Origin: Hirundichthys speculiger
Lineage: Eukaryota; Chordata; Actinopteri; Beloniformes; Exocoetidae
Direction of reading: 5' to 3'
Assembly (NCBI GenBank): GCA_018398805.1
Contig: JAGFBZ010000258.1
Span: 3,832,501 to 3,896,500 of the forward strand
DNA: 64,000 nt
Shown: piece by piece, positions 36,112-46,914 of the stretch
How the letters are laid out: each line of letters begins with the position of its first letter
Numbering within the stretch: position 1 is the stretch's first letter
The notes under the pieces: model-generated
The model's input: the letters and a program-made list of their open reading frames with translations, nothing else
What the model was told of the DNA's origin: nothing
Databases searched by the model: none
Program-made: the position numbers and the translations under genes

Positions 36112-37345
36112 GGGCCTGATTTACTAAGATCCTAAATAAAGAGTACTAAATTGCGTGTGCACTGAAAAAGTTTGCGCGTGCTGTTGTTGTGTGTTTTGCG
36201 GGTGATCCACTAAGAATGCTCGCGCAATTGATAACGGGTGCAAACCGCAGTATTTAAATGAGGTGTTGTGTGTCTTACGGTTTGCGCCATGGAGAGTCTG
36301 GATGGAAAGCAGGATAGATGCAAGCGCAAAATGAAATTTGACGAGTTGGAGTTAGAGATATTAGTGGAAGAGGCAAATAAACACATTCATGAACTACAGC
36401 AAAGAAATGTAAACATTACCAAAAGAAACGCAATATGGGAGAAAATCTGCGATAGAATAAATGCAGTTGGTAAGACAAAAAGAACGGCAGATGAGGTTAA
36501 AAGAAGGTGGCAAGATATAAGGCGAAGAACTAAAGAAAAAGTGGCCTTTAATAAAACTTCGGCAAACAAGACAGGTGGAGGGCCTGCGGAAGAGATGCCT
36601 CTAACCAGCATTGAGCAGCAGGTGCAGCTCACCTTCTGCGAGGAGCAGATAACTGGAATACTGGGGTATGACACGCTAGAGCCAACTGCAGAACAAGGTA
36701 GGCGCACAATAAGAAACACTTTTTTCTCCATGAAAACACGTGATTTATTTATTATCACAAATAAAAAAAATGAATGTGCCTCCTGTGGCAACCTTTTGCT
36801 GACTAATACTCGATTTAACATTCAAATAAAATATTTCTCCTTTTGCATGTGCTTGTGACCGGCTCCAAATCAGCCCTTAAGTTTCAACTATCTGGTTTTC
36901 ATTCATTCCAAACAAATTTACACGAGTCCGAAAGATTCTCTTTCTGCGTATTCTTTGATTTTGGCGATGTCGCCTCCTTGCCACAATAACAGCAGCCATC
37001 GGTGCGTAATGCTGGGCAGATTAGCACCTTCCTTTCGAACGTATTAAATACAGACGCAATCACAATCCCCGCAATTACTTTCAGGGTTGGTAAATCTCAT
37101 TGCGCGTGGTAAATGAACCTATTTGCATTTTCCCCTCCCAGTATTTAGCGCTTTCTGGCGGGTACGCCCCATATTGATTATTCATCAGGGCAAAAGTACT
37201 AAATGAACAGCGTGTGCTATCTTGCTCATTTGAGAGGCGCAGTCCTCTTTGCACGCTGTTAGTAAATCAGCTTGCACATTGGTTTGCGGGTGGTGTCAAG
37301 TTTGCACACGTTTTTACGCACGCAAACCTTTAGTAAATCAGGCCC
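36112..37345 (+). mobile_element. PIF/Harbinger element, transposase-less, with Myb-like ORF
   Basis: A perfect 16-bp terminal inverted repeat, GGGCCTGATTTACTAA, bounds 1,234 bp. The flanking trinucleotide ATT is duplicated at 36,109-36,111 and 37,346-37,348, matching the 3-bp target duplications of PIF/Harbinger. ACTAA-type motifs recur subterminally (36,203-36,217; about 37,258-37,270; near 37,190), as expected of transposase-binding repeats. One Myb/SANT-like frame is encoded and no DDE transposase is seen. CpG-rich termini (GCGCGTGC, CTCGCGCAATTG) suggest limited methylation decay, hence a fairly recent insertion; that dating is inference. Confidence 0.85.
36289..36858 (+). CDS. Myb/SANT-like DNA-binding protein of a Harbinger element
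   Basis: Harbinger transposons normally encode two proteins, a DDE transposase and a Myb/SANT-like partner that binds the element ends and helps bring the transposase to them in the nucleus. This frame has 189 codons. I chose the ATG at 36,289 because its context, GCGCCATGG, is strong. Residues 15-80 form the trihelix Myb-like domain, with Trp at 50 and 74 (RNAIWEKICDRIN, VKRRWQDIRRRTKEK). A TGGGPAEEMPLT segment follows, as in known family members. Codon 136 is followed by a good donor (CAAG|GTAGGC, GT at 36,698), so residues 137-189 are probably intron read-through and the downstream exon is missing. No stops or frameshifts interrupt the domain. Whether it is expressed is unknown. Confidence 0.75.
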   Translation: MESLDGKQDRCKRKMKFDELELEILVEEANKHIHELQQRNVNITKRNAIWEKICDRINAVGKTKRTADEVKRRWQDIRRRTKEKVAFNKTSANKTGGGPAEEMPLTSIEQQVQLTFCEEQITGILGYDTLEPTAEQGRRTIRNTFFSMKTRDLFIITNKKNECASCGNLLLTNTRFNIQIKYFSFCMCL

Positions 37346-37650
37346 ATTGATTTGGCATAGGTTTTACATCAGATGCCCCCCCACCAGCACAGCCCTCCCC
37401 ATTCTGTGGGACCGCCACGATGAGAACACTGGGTCGTGACCCCTCGGTGGCTTTTTTCAATGAGGCGATGTGGGACTCTTGACAGGGCTGGGGATTGATC
37501 TGGAAACCTTCCAAGTGGAGGGAAACTCGCTCCACCTGACTCTCACAACAAAGAGTTTCACTTCCTTTGTCCCCTTTTGCCTGCTAACATGTCTTAAGGT
37601 ATAACATTAACAGTATGGGGTTGTGATTTTTTTTGTTTTGTTTTGTTTCA

Positions 37651-38500
37651 GAATTCTCCTCACATTCTCCATTTGGAACGGGTCAGAAGTGCAGACGAGC
37701 CGGTCCAGTACCCATGCCTCCTCTTCCTCATCTATAGCTTTGTAATGTGTGGGCTAAAGCCGAAGTCCCACAGAACGAGGAACAGCCATGGTCTGGTTCT
37801 AAAACAGTTTTGCTCCATCCTCGGAGCAACCTCAAGCCCCACACGCTGCATTTCAAAGTGGAGCACAAACTTACTCGAATATTTTTCGAGATCATGTGAC
37901 AGTTGCGCAGCTGTCTGCTTGTTTAAAAGGTGTATATCTTTCCCACTTCTTGTTCTTTCTGGAATTATGCATGTAGAAAAGGATGAGTGCTGTCTAAAAT
38001 GATCCTGTCTTCATACGTGGTTGAAATCCCTTCTAAAACCCTCTGGGTTGTTCACTCGCAGCCTCCACAGGTTAATGTAATGTCGGAGCCATTCTCATGT
38101 CTGATTTCCTGCCAACTCGACGTGCTGTGTGTAAACTGATGCGATCTACCAGCGGCTAAGTGCCAAAAAAAAAAGAAAAAGACTCAATGCCCATCTCTAG
38201 CGGAGCAGATTGGAGAGTTGCTTCTAGACTGCTGCTGGGCGCTTCTGGTGCAACTACTCTCATTGAGTTGAGTAGGCGCGATTCACGATACCGCTTTCTG
38301 TGGGAGCTGAGCTCAACTGGTGGACGGCCTCTAGCTCATCAGCTGGTAGCCCTGGCAGCAGCCGAGGACGGCCAGCTCCTCCAGCCGAAACACACTCAAG
38401 CTCGGCCTGTCTTTTTGTCATTGCATTTAATTTTTGCCTTAAATTGCCTGCGAATCCGGACACGCCAGGACAAAACTGGTTTATCAGCTGCCAAAAAGAT
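37651..38500 (+). repeat. dispersed repeat family A, copy 2 (longest)
   Basis: Matches copy 1 over CTGGAATTATGCATGTAGAA to CTACCAGCGGCTAAGTGCC. It then continues through CAACTGGTGGACGGCCTCTA and CCCTGGCAGCAGCCGAGG, which are also at 49,260-49,340 (AACTGGTGGGCAGCCTCTGG, CCCTGGCAGCAGCTGG). Frames of 115-119 codons within it are not conserved between copies. Confidence 0.6.
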
Positions 38501-38850
38501 GCACTAATGCCCATCATTTTCTGATTTGGACAGCTCTGCGTCAGCTGGTGTAGCGATCTGAGAGGCAGATCTTAACCTTTCTGTCGTGTTCGGGTCAAAT
38601 CTGACCGATTTCCTACTTTCATCAATCATAAATATTGTGTTTTACATTTGGTTGTCTCAGGGCCTTATGATATCCTCCACACTAGCCATTTGAACATATA
38701 TAATTGCTGATCACCACTTTCATTGAATTTTGAGTAGTTTATTCAACTTTGTAACACCTGTGGTGTTCCCGGTCAAAAATGACCGCCATAGGAAATTAAT
38801 GGGTGACCCTAGATTGTGTTAATCCATCAGATTGTACACAACCACAAATA

Positions 38851-38940
38851 CACCACACACACACACACACACCCACGCACACACACACCACCCACACACA
38901 CACACACACCTACACACACGCACACACACACATACACCAC
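38851..38940. repeat. CA microsatellite, interrupted
   Basis: About 90 bp of ACACAC with single-base interruptions, inside the piggyBac remnant. Confidence 0.95.
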
Positions 38941-39111
38941 CCCACATAAACCCTTTCAGACTGAACAAATAGGTGTCTCCTCTTCCACCTCATTCCCATG
39001 CTTATGTGCCCTTCCCCCCACATGAACTACACCTTCCAAGCTAAATGTAAAACACTTGTTCCACATTTCAAAGTAAACAATTAGATGTTTGTTATGGGAA
39101 CATTGTGTTTC

Positions 39112-40014
39112 AAAAGGAGACTCTTTCTGGCAGAGCTTGGGAAAGCTTTAGTGACTCCTCTGATTCAACGGCGCCAGCACCTTCCCTGTGCACTAGAGGT
39201 CTTCGGAACAACCCGACAACCCGAAAACCCGAGGCTCCGACCCGACCCGAATCGGGTCTCGGGTCCATTCAAAAGACGTGACTCCGGGTTCTGGTCTGAA
39301 TCGGTAGTTAGTCTCGGGTCCGGTCGGTGCTCTCTGACAGGCTGGGTCCGCGTTTACTCGAGAGAGGTAAAGATATCGCCAACATGACAACGATGGATAA
39401 CAGAACATGTTCATGACATGTCCTGACCGGTGTAGGCTATTAGCGTTAGCAGTTGCTACCAATAGCATCTGTATCCACAAAGAAAATAACGACGTGGATT
39501 TATTGTTGTTTACATCACGTAGCCTATGTAGCAACTGAACCGGGTAGAAGAAGACAACTTCAGGGAAGAAAATCAAGTTTTATTCAACGATAGACAACTT
39601 TAACATGAGCAACTATGGGCTGGATTGTCTCGGTTCTATTTGGGTAACTCGGTTCGGTTCGTGGTCGGAAACTAAAGACTCGGGTCAGGTCAGTTCCGGG
39701 TCCAAATATTGCGGGTCCATTTGGGTTCGGACTTCTGAACTTATGATAATAGCTCGGGTCGGGTCAGTTTCGGGTCGAATTTTCACAGGTCCATTCGGGT
39801 TCGGGTCCATGAAAGTGGACCCGTGAAGACCTCTACCATGCACCAGCCTCTGCCAGTCTGGTGAGGAGTCTGCAGCCCCAGCCACTGCCCTGCTGCTCTC
39901 CCCCCAAAACAGGGGCAGAAGTGGAAGAGATGCATCCTCTGTGCCCCTAGAGACAATAAAACAAGTCTTATATGTTTCAAATGTGATGCCTTTGCAAGGC
40001 ACGCTACGATCTGA
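39112..40014 (+). pseudogene. piggyBac transposase C-terminus, interrupted
   Basis: The frame from 39,112 reads KRRLFLAELGKALVTPLIQR, the segment I know from the end of the DDE domain of piggyBac/PGBD4-like transposases. It is broken at 39,193 by the hAT-type element. After it, the frame resumes with KWKRCILCAPRDNKTSLIC and FKCDAF to a TGA at 40,012. That is the cysteine-rich C-terminal zinc-binding tail (CxxC, later CxxC). Everything upstream of the first segment, including the catalytic aspartates, is deleted and replaced by non-coding sequence. Confidence 0.75.
39194..39835. mobile_element. non-autonomous hAT-type element, 642 bp, nested in piggyBac
   Basis: The ends TAGAGGTCTTC and GAAGACCTCTA are a perfect 11-bp inverted repeat. 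The adjacent 8-mers CTGTGCAC (39,186-39,193) and CCATGCAC (39,836-39,843) agree at 6 of 8 positions, as for an old hAT target duplication. Subterminal DNA is dense in ACCCGA/TCGGGT motifs in both orientations (for example CCCGACCCGAATCGGGTC). The middle is unrelated unique sequence with no transposase. Insertion in the middle of transposase coding sequence shows it came after the piggyBac element. Confidence 0.8.
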
Positions 40015-40257
40015 TTGCAAAATTCCACTCCTGTGTGTGAAGACACATGCCTCCCCTTGTATTTTTGTATATTCACTGCAATTATTCATGTAAACCACTA
40101 GTTTGAGACATTGTTTACAGCTTAAAAGGGAGTTAAATAAAATTTGGTGATGATCAGTGGTTTTTCTGTTAATGTAGGAGCAGTTAAAACAGGCCGGTCA
40201 AATTTGACCGGGAACACTAAAGTAAGGGGGGAGAAACGAACACGACACAAAGGTTAA

Positions 40258-41137
40258 CTTGATTAGACTGCTTATATTTTGAAGTTTCCAAAAAAAAAAA
40301 AAAACAGCGAAGGACGGCAGAACCGAGGAGTGATGAAGAATGAGGAGATGAAGGATTCACAGTAAAAGCAGCACCATCTCACGTCCTCTGGCAGGCGCCT
40401 TGCATTGGAGTTTCTGAGGAGGGAGAGAATTGTAAAGCACGGACATTACAAGAATGACTCGAACATAATCTGCACAAATCCCATTACAGGCTAGAACCAT
40501 CCACACACACACTCTCACACACACACACACACCCTCTCTGATGAAAGGGAGAAAATTGCTACTGTGTGTGTCAGAGAGAGAGAGAGCGAGAGAGATGTAG
40601 GAGGAAGAAGAAGGAAGGAAGACATGAAGAGCAGGAGACTTCCTGACAGAAAGTGACAGAGATTTACGGGACTGGTGTGGAGCGTGTGTTTGTGTGTGTG
40701 TGTGCGTTGTGTATATGCATGCAGTTACAACAACCTCTTCAATCAGAAAGCCACAGCATGACAAGGTGTCATCATCGTAAGTAGGAGTGGCAGTTAAACA
40801 AAGACTCTACTTTGGAGAAAATAACCTTGGACTGCAGAAAATTATTGATGTCTTGAAGAATTAAGCTTCTGGCTGCGAGGCTCAGCAGCGATGTGGCTTA
40901 CGTCAGTATTGTCAAGTAGACAACTGCACAATGGTTGTTCTCATCCTTTGTCACAAAGGCATAAAGCATAGCTTGGAATTTCAAGAAAAAAAAGTTTATT
41001 TGTGTTTTTTTAAATCAAGGTGAAGAAACCATATTTAAACAATTGTGCTGACACAACTGCTCCAGAAATTAGTGTGGGTTTGATGGTTGGTTGTTTTTGG
41101 ACTGAAGTATCTCTATGACCATTGAGGCAAGTTAGGT
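40258..41137. other. non-coding stretch, no supported gene
   Basis: Contains CA runs at 40,501-40,532, an AG run at 40,571-40,595 and a GT run near 40,690. The 135-codon minus frame across 40,357-40,764 is driven by these. Confidence 0.6.
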
Positions 41138-41245
41138 TTATTTGCATAGCACAATTCATAAACAAGGTGACTCGATGTGCTTTACAAAGGCTAAAAGACA
41201 TATCAAAAAAGTTCAGTTTAAAAAGACAATAATAAAAACAATTAA
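41138..41245 (-). repeat. teleost retrotransposon end, reverse orientation
   Basis: AGGTTTATTTGCATAGCACA, ATTCATAAACAAGGTGACTC and GATGTGCTTTACAAAGGCTA, followed by A-rich sequence, match a very common fish repeat. Its reverse complement ends in a GCTATGCAAATAAA-like tail. Confidence 0.6.
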
Positions 41246-43149
41246 AAGATTAAATGGACTGTGACATGATTTTGAGCCAACATTCATTGCCAGCAGATGA
41301 TAGATGCCACTGGCTTACAGGCTCCCTGTGTTGTTCATTAAGCCCCATTTACAGTTAAACATGTTTACCCTCTTTACCCTCCAGTTTGAGAAAAAAGAAA
41401 AAAAAATTCCATGGGTTGTCACTCTTTCTTAGGTAGGACAGCATGAAAAGTAATATTACTATATTATAATATTATATCCATAACAGCTTTAATACAGAAT
41501 GGAAATAGAAATCAAAAGCATGAATCAAATCCATCAAGATTATAAAAAAATAAATAATACAAAATTGGACATCATATTCAAACACACAGATCACCTCTGT
41601 TAAGGAAAGAGCAGCTGAAGAATATTGTCCTGATCAACACAGATGGACAAACAAGACTTGTAATACCACTGCACCCCACTAGAGGTCATGTGAATTGTTA
41701 TGGAGGATGATCGACCTTTCCTGCATTCAAATGAAGAAGAAGAGGAAGTTTTGCTGGCTGAAGAGGTATTCTACTTGCATGTCAATGATCTTTAGAGAGG
41801 GGCCTGGGTAGACCACTTAAGACGAGCCGTCTCCGACTGCCAGTGGATAGCGTGACAAATATTCAGAGCGACTGAAGAAAACAGCCAATAGAAGTGGGCA
41901 GAGGCCACTGTGCAGAAGAAATACGCTATAAAATATTATCAAAACACCAATTTCAAAATATCTAACTCATTCTCAAACAAACAACCCATATTTTGTATGT
42001 AATTACGCCCCATTTCCCCACGTGTGTTTTGTTGGCCGACCCGCTGTCGGTGCATGACCCCAATCAGGTAACGAAGGTAGTTGTACACAGAGAACATATT
42101 GCACTTCTTATGCCGTCTATGACTCCAAGCTACTGCGAAGATGTTGAAGGACAAGCAGGAAGGAAATGAAACGTTAAATGCGACAATCATTTGGCATGTG
42201 ACCAATGGCCAGCAGGATGGTTGACCGACAAGCATTAGCATTTCCACAGACCATCTGTCGATTACTCTCATGCAAGTAAGATTAAGAGTGTGAACATTTT
42301 TTTTTTTTTAATGTAATCTAATTATTTTTGAGTGAATATTAAACCATAAATACTCTGTGCATATGATAACAAAAGTAACTTCAGTATCTTAAGGCTATTC
42401 TGCCCAAACAGCAGCAACCTCAGGGTCCCTCACTGTGAAGGTAGATTGCATTATTTCCTTCGGCCGCTTGTGTTATACTCCAGGTGAATAACGCTCCTCT
42501 GTGTTCTCTCCTCCTCCATAAGTGGCCTTAGCTCAGTTTCCTAGTTTCTGTTCTGTCGAACTGTGAGTCCATCTTTGTTTTATTTGGAATTTCAAGTTTG
42601 TTCCTGGGGTGTAACCGCCTTCATCATAGACATCATAGTGTTTTACTTCATTACGGCTTCACATTTAAAAGTCGAGACAGCAAGAAAATATGCAAGTTTA
42701 ATTTTCATGTTAATTAGCACATGTGATCTGAGCACACGGAACAGTTTACAGGGGTGGATGATTTCGCAGCAGCAGAACGTATCTGTAGGACAAGCACACA
42801 GAACGGTATCCAAGAGCAGACAAGTGTGCTCCTGAGGACGCACACCTGCACCATGAGCACAAAATCTGGTTATGCAAGCACACGGCTGACACAAGCATGT
42901 GCTCAATCTCTCCCATGTGCTCACTGCTCTTGGCACAAGCTGGCTTGTTATCTCGACTTTCGAGACCCTCGATGTGACCATGAAGTCAAGAACTCTAACA
43001 TAACAAAATCTGTTTGGGGCCACTTTAAGTCTCTCGCCTTATCTGTCAGGTAGTCTTTAAAACTCTGTTCACTCTTTATAGTGAACAAAAGACTCCAGGA
43101 GTAATGGGACGGTCATCGATTACCTATGACTTCACAGATTATGAGCTTG
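41246..43149. other. non-coding stretch, unclassified
   Basis: A 110-codon minus frame at 41,939-42,271 and a 99-codon plus frame at 42,754-43,053 have no domain I recognise. The latter lies in a segment where AGCACACGGAAC-like units recur (about 42,733, 42,795, 42,881), so it may be a decayed repeat. A 14-bp hairpin, GTTCACT with AGTGAAC, lies near 43,068. Confidence 0.45.
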
Positions 43150-43295
43150 AAACTCTCCAACCAGCCTGTCTGAATTGACGACAGCCTCTGGACGGAAGGT
43201 GAAACGTCTTGAAAATGAAGATAAAAAAAGTCCAGCTGCCTGGATTCAAATCTTTGAGAGTTGCCATGACCTGGATGATCGAGAATCAGCACCTG
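43150..43295 (+). repeat. dispersed repeat fragment with GAAACGTCTT block
   Basis: GGTGAAACGTCTTGAAAATG, AAAGTCCAGCTGCCTGGATT and GACCTGGATGATCGAGAATC form a string I recognise from retroelement-associated repeats in fish. No coding sequence is attached. Confidence 0.4.
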
Positions 43296-44099
43296 CGCAC
43301 TCCCACAGTAAAACCTTCAATGCTGTGGCGCCTATAAAAAAAAGCTTCCTGTGAGTCATAAAATTAAAAAAAAAAATTCTCTCTGTTTGGTTTTCTTCAC
43401 AGAATGTGGGCTAAATTCATCAAACTGTAGTCCTCCTGTGATTAATGATGTGTGTTGCTAGATTAAATACCAAACCCTGGTTTGGTCTTTACCTTAGTTT
43501 CCCTCTCTAATGCAGCATTAATCTTCACTCTAAATCTCTTGCATTTCCCGTAAATTTATCTCTTTGCTTTAATAACTTTATTATACTTTTTTTTTTTTTT
43601 AATCACAGTAATTCTTCCTTGGCTTTCTCACCTCTCCTTTTGTTGTCTGTTGTCTCTCTCTGTCTATCACAACCTCTCTCCGTCAACATTTGTTTCCTTG
43701 TCAGCCTTCATTTCTTTTCTTTTCTTCTTCCTCTAAGTGACTGAAGTTTAGAAAAATCCATTATGTCTTGAAAGAGTGAAAAATGAACAGCTTGGAGGAA
43801 AATGTCAAACGCACTGCTGTACATAATTTGCATCGCACCGTCTTACATGCCATTACAAGCTGACTCATCTCCGTCTGACACAAAAGTTCAGAGTTAAGTT
43901 GTTTAGCCAATGCTTGAAAGAACCATTAAGGACCTTCAAAATTTAATTTGCCATTTAACGAAACACAGAATATAGAAAAGCAGTTCCACGAATGACTACA
44001 AACCAACCAAAATAACATTGCTTAGGTCCTAATGTTGCCAATACAAGCTCTGACCCACGAGGACACATAAACAGCTTTCAAGCAACTCTCCTGTGCTGT

Positions 44100-44378
44100 C
44101 TGGCTGGCATCGGGACATCGGCTCTAGATGCTTTGGGTCATGTTGTTCCACGGATGAGTGCATCCTGTGGATGCTCCATTGGATTGAGATTTAGGGGATT
44201 TCTACAGGCTTGTAAAAAAAAAGGGATTTTGCCATGCTTCTGTGTCCTTGGCTTGCACCAATATTTAGGTAGATGGCAAAATAATATCCCCATAAATGCC
44301 AGGACCTGAGATTTCCAAGTGGAGAATATCAGTGCTGCTGCAGTGCATTTCACCTGTCAGTGGTTTTAATAGTGTGGT
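44100..44378 (-). pseudogene. Tc1-like transposase fragment, broken
   Basis: On the minus strand the segment reads VLAFMGILF, then PKYW and, after a frameshifted stretch, CRNPLNLNPMEHPQDALI. This corresponds to the Tc1 tract after the second catalytic Asp, ending in the third acidic position (xDLNPIEHLWD in family members), with Glu retained but the preceding Asp replaced. The block with the QQDN motif is deleted. The right edge, CACCTGTCAGTGGTTTTAAT, is the known 5' edge of this family's minus copy. Only about 280 bp remain. Confidence 0.65.
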
Positions 44379-44639
44379 AGACTTTTAGGTTGGGAATCCA
44401 TGCATGTTTCTTTTTTTTTTTTCTTTTTTTTTTTGCTGAGTTTTTAAGGATTTCTTTTAGAATAACATAAAATTGCACAAACTCGAACTTTTGATTTTTT
44501 TGTAAAAAGGTTTTGTCCAGTGAGTGCAATCCTAACATTTGTGTTACCCTTGCATTACCACTCAATGGAAACGTTACAATTATCATTAACATAGTTTATG
44601 ACATGATCTAGGGACCTCTTGTTATCCTTTTCAGAAGCC

Positions 44640-44765
44640 AAAGCAGAAGTGCAGTTCCTTGGATGACCACTAGGGTCTGGCGCCAATAATGAGTCAATTT
44701 CCATTGACCACCTTATTAAAATGTCCAACTGTACAACAAAATTAATTCTATGACCCAGGCCAAAC
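44640..44765 (+). repeat. dispersed repeat family B, copy 4
   Basis: GCAGTTCCTTGGATGACCAC, TAGGGTCTGGCGCCAATAAT, CATTGACCACCTTATTAAAA and TGTCCAACTGTACAACAAAA align with the copies at 21.8 and 25.4 kb. Confidence 0.65.
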
Positions 44766-46600
44766 TACCAGCACCTGCCAATAGACTTCAAATCCACTCT
44801 TAGTTGTCATTATACAGCATATGGATAGTTAAGACTGAGCTACTTCATTGTAAATCTTGAGTTTAAGAAAACACAAATTTCTGAATCCAACAAAATTTGC
44901 TCTCCAAGCAACTGTTTCAGACTGTGTGAAATTATTTAACTATCAAAGCAGCTGGAAACTGTTGGGATCTTCAAGGTCATGATAATGAAAGAACCCAGTT
45001 TATCAGGGTCAAAGCTTAAATTTTGCAGACTGGTCTTGTCCTATCCTGTAGTTCTAGGTTGATTTTAGATATCAGACCAGTCTAAAATTACAGCTTAGTT
45101 GAGCATACATGCTTTTATTGCAATTCTGATGAAGAACAAAAGCTAAAATACATTAGTGCATTTCAGCTTTTGGTTAAAGTTGTCTTGCAGTCACCGTGTT
45201 TTGTTGGAGTCTTGACTTTTTCAAATGATTTCCATGAATGATTTTGCAGATGGTTGACAGAAACCAGTCACCTGACTCCTCAACACTGCCATGACAGTAA
45301 TAGAGATTTTTACCTTTACACATGTAAAAACTGATTTGAAAGCACATGTTTCTAAACCATGAATGCGTTAGGTTTTTGTGTGACCTGTGAGGATTTTCCT
45401 CGAGCTTATTTTAAAGGTTCTTACCACACTTCCTAATGTCAGCTCAACCAAGCATACCTCAATAGGCATGAATACATATGATGGTTTTATTTGATTTTTC
45501 CCTGTGCACATTGGTGTGTCCTACATGCCAGATCACATTAATGAACCGCCCACAAAGGCAAAGAGAGCATGGAGTATGAGACCACGCTACGCTCTCCAGT
45601 ACATTTATAATTCAACATACTGTCACGTCGCCACTCATCTCTTTCTGTTTCTCCTTCATACTGCCATCCTCTCTTATCTCCTCTCCTCTTTCCTGTATCT
45701 CCCTGCTCCTTGTTTCCTTCTTATTCAAGACCTTTCTCCTTCCCTTCTCCATACCTCTCCTGTCCATTCACCATTTCTCATTCCCCTCCTCATTTTTTTT
45801 AATTCACCTTCCAAACCCTTCCCTCATCTCATCCTTTCTCTTAGTTTTTCCTGCTCTCGATGTTATTTCCCAGAGCAAGGGATGGCATTAGCAGTCCATT
45901 TGCCTCAGCACCAACATGCAATATGTTGGCACCTGACAAGATTGTGTCCCCTTATGCAAGCTGCAGTGAGGGAGAGTAGGCGAGCGTCAATGCTCTTCAC
46001 CAGCCAACCGTGACAGGCAGCCGCTCTTTATGCGATAACTGCACTGGTTTCTGTTCCCACTCCCGCTCAGATGACTTCCTTTGCATATTGTCGGCGCTGC
46101 TCGTATCTACCTTTTTTGGCCAGTAAATGTCATAATCAAATATATCTTTTTGATTATTCCAAATCAGAGGGTTATCTTTTTTTTTTTCATGCAGTCTGCC
46201 TCCCACTGACTCTTCCAGTGCTCTGTCAGCCTCTGTGCATCATTTCCCCCCAGTTTCTTTGTCATTCTATTATTGTTTTATCTTCCTTCAGTAATTTTTG
46301 CTTCATTTAGATTTTAATTTCTATTGCATTCCTTTGTTGGTTGTTTGCATGACTATTTCTCTTTATTATGTAAAGCCCTTTTATCCTCCTCTGCAATATT
46401 CTGTCACTGTCTCCGTCACGAGCTTGCCTTCTCCCGCTGCGTTACAAATCCCCTCATATTCTCACTGTTAGTGTGTCTTACTTGCTTTTATACTTTTTGA
46501 CTAGTGTGAAGGTTTTTCTTCAACATTTTCAACATGTGAAAAACAGTAAACACATCCTCTTTTGAAGTATGATGTTTTCACATTCATTTGTGTTACCACA
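44766..46600. other. non-coding stretch; possible conserved element at 45,860-46,080
   Basis: The 169-codon frame at 45,504-46,013 is Leu/Ser/Pro-rich because 45,640-45,860 is pyrimidine-rich; I do not accept it as a gene. 45,860-46,080 is repeat-free and balanced in composition. Confidence 0.5.
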
Positions 46601-46775
46601 ATGCCAAGGAGGAAAGACATCAGTCACCATTTTCAAGAAGCCACTGTTGCTGCCCATCAATCTGGGAAAGGTTACAAGACCATTTCCAGAGAATTTGCAG
46701 TCTATCAATCAACAGAGAACAGTATTATTTACAAATGGAAAAGATTCAAGACAATGGACATCCCAGCGACTTACC
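46601..46775 (+). pseudogene. Tc1-like transposase N-terminus, truncated
   Basis: The ATG at 46,601 starts MPRRKDISHHFQEATVAAHQ, then SGKGYKTISREFAVYQSTEN and IIYKWKRFKTM. This matches the paired-type helix-turn-helix at the start of Tc1-like transposases (GYKTIS and IIYKWKRFKT are hallmark strings). Similarity stops near 46,775; the second helix-turn-helix and the DDE domain are absent. No terminal inverted repeat was found. Confidence 0.7.
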
Positions 46776-46914
46776 CTGACATTAAAGCGTGCGCTCTTGT
46801 AAAACTCCATGTTGTTGCTAATCTAGTAAGTTTGTTTTCTTCCGGCAGACGTAAATACGTAAAGACATCCGCTCCCCCCTATCCAATCAGAACCCTTCCC
46901 AACCCCCAGACCTA

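Larger units (their letters stand above)
36064..37545 (+). repeat. dispersed repeat family C, split by the Harbinger insertion
   Basis: Left half CTTTAGGGGTCACCATAGCG and right half GATTTGGCATAGGTTTTACA, GACCGCCACGATGAGAACAC and GGGGATTGATCTGGAAACCT join into one family C copy when 36,112-37,345 and one ATT are removed. That independently supports the boundaries of the inserted element. Confidence 0.65.
38572..40257 (+). mobile_element. piggyBac-type transposon remnant, TTAA-flanked
   Basis: TTAA at 38,572-38,575 is followed by CCTTTCTGTCGTGTTCG. The right end read in reverse is TTAA then CCTTTGTGTCGTGTTCG, a 17-bp terminal inverted repeat with one mismatch and the TTAA duplication typical of piggyBac. 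Three near-palindromes built on GGTCAAA...TGACC sit at 38,593-38,606, 38,770-38,785 and 40,195-40,210. Only the C-terminal end of the transposase gene survives, split by a hAT-type insertion at 39,194-39,835. A CA microsatellite occupies 38,851-38,940. Confidence 0.85.

Noticed and set aside
41939..42271. 110-codon minus frame
   Set aside because: No recognised domain and no flanking gene structure; may be part of an unclassified repeat.
45504..46013. 169-codon open frame
   Set aside because: Composition follows a pyrimidine-rich tract (Leu/Ser/Pro/Phe bias); no domain, no start context of note, no splice structure.
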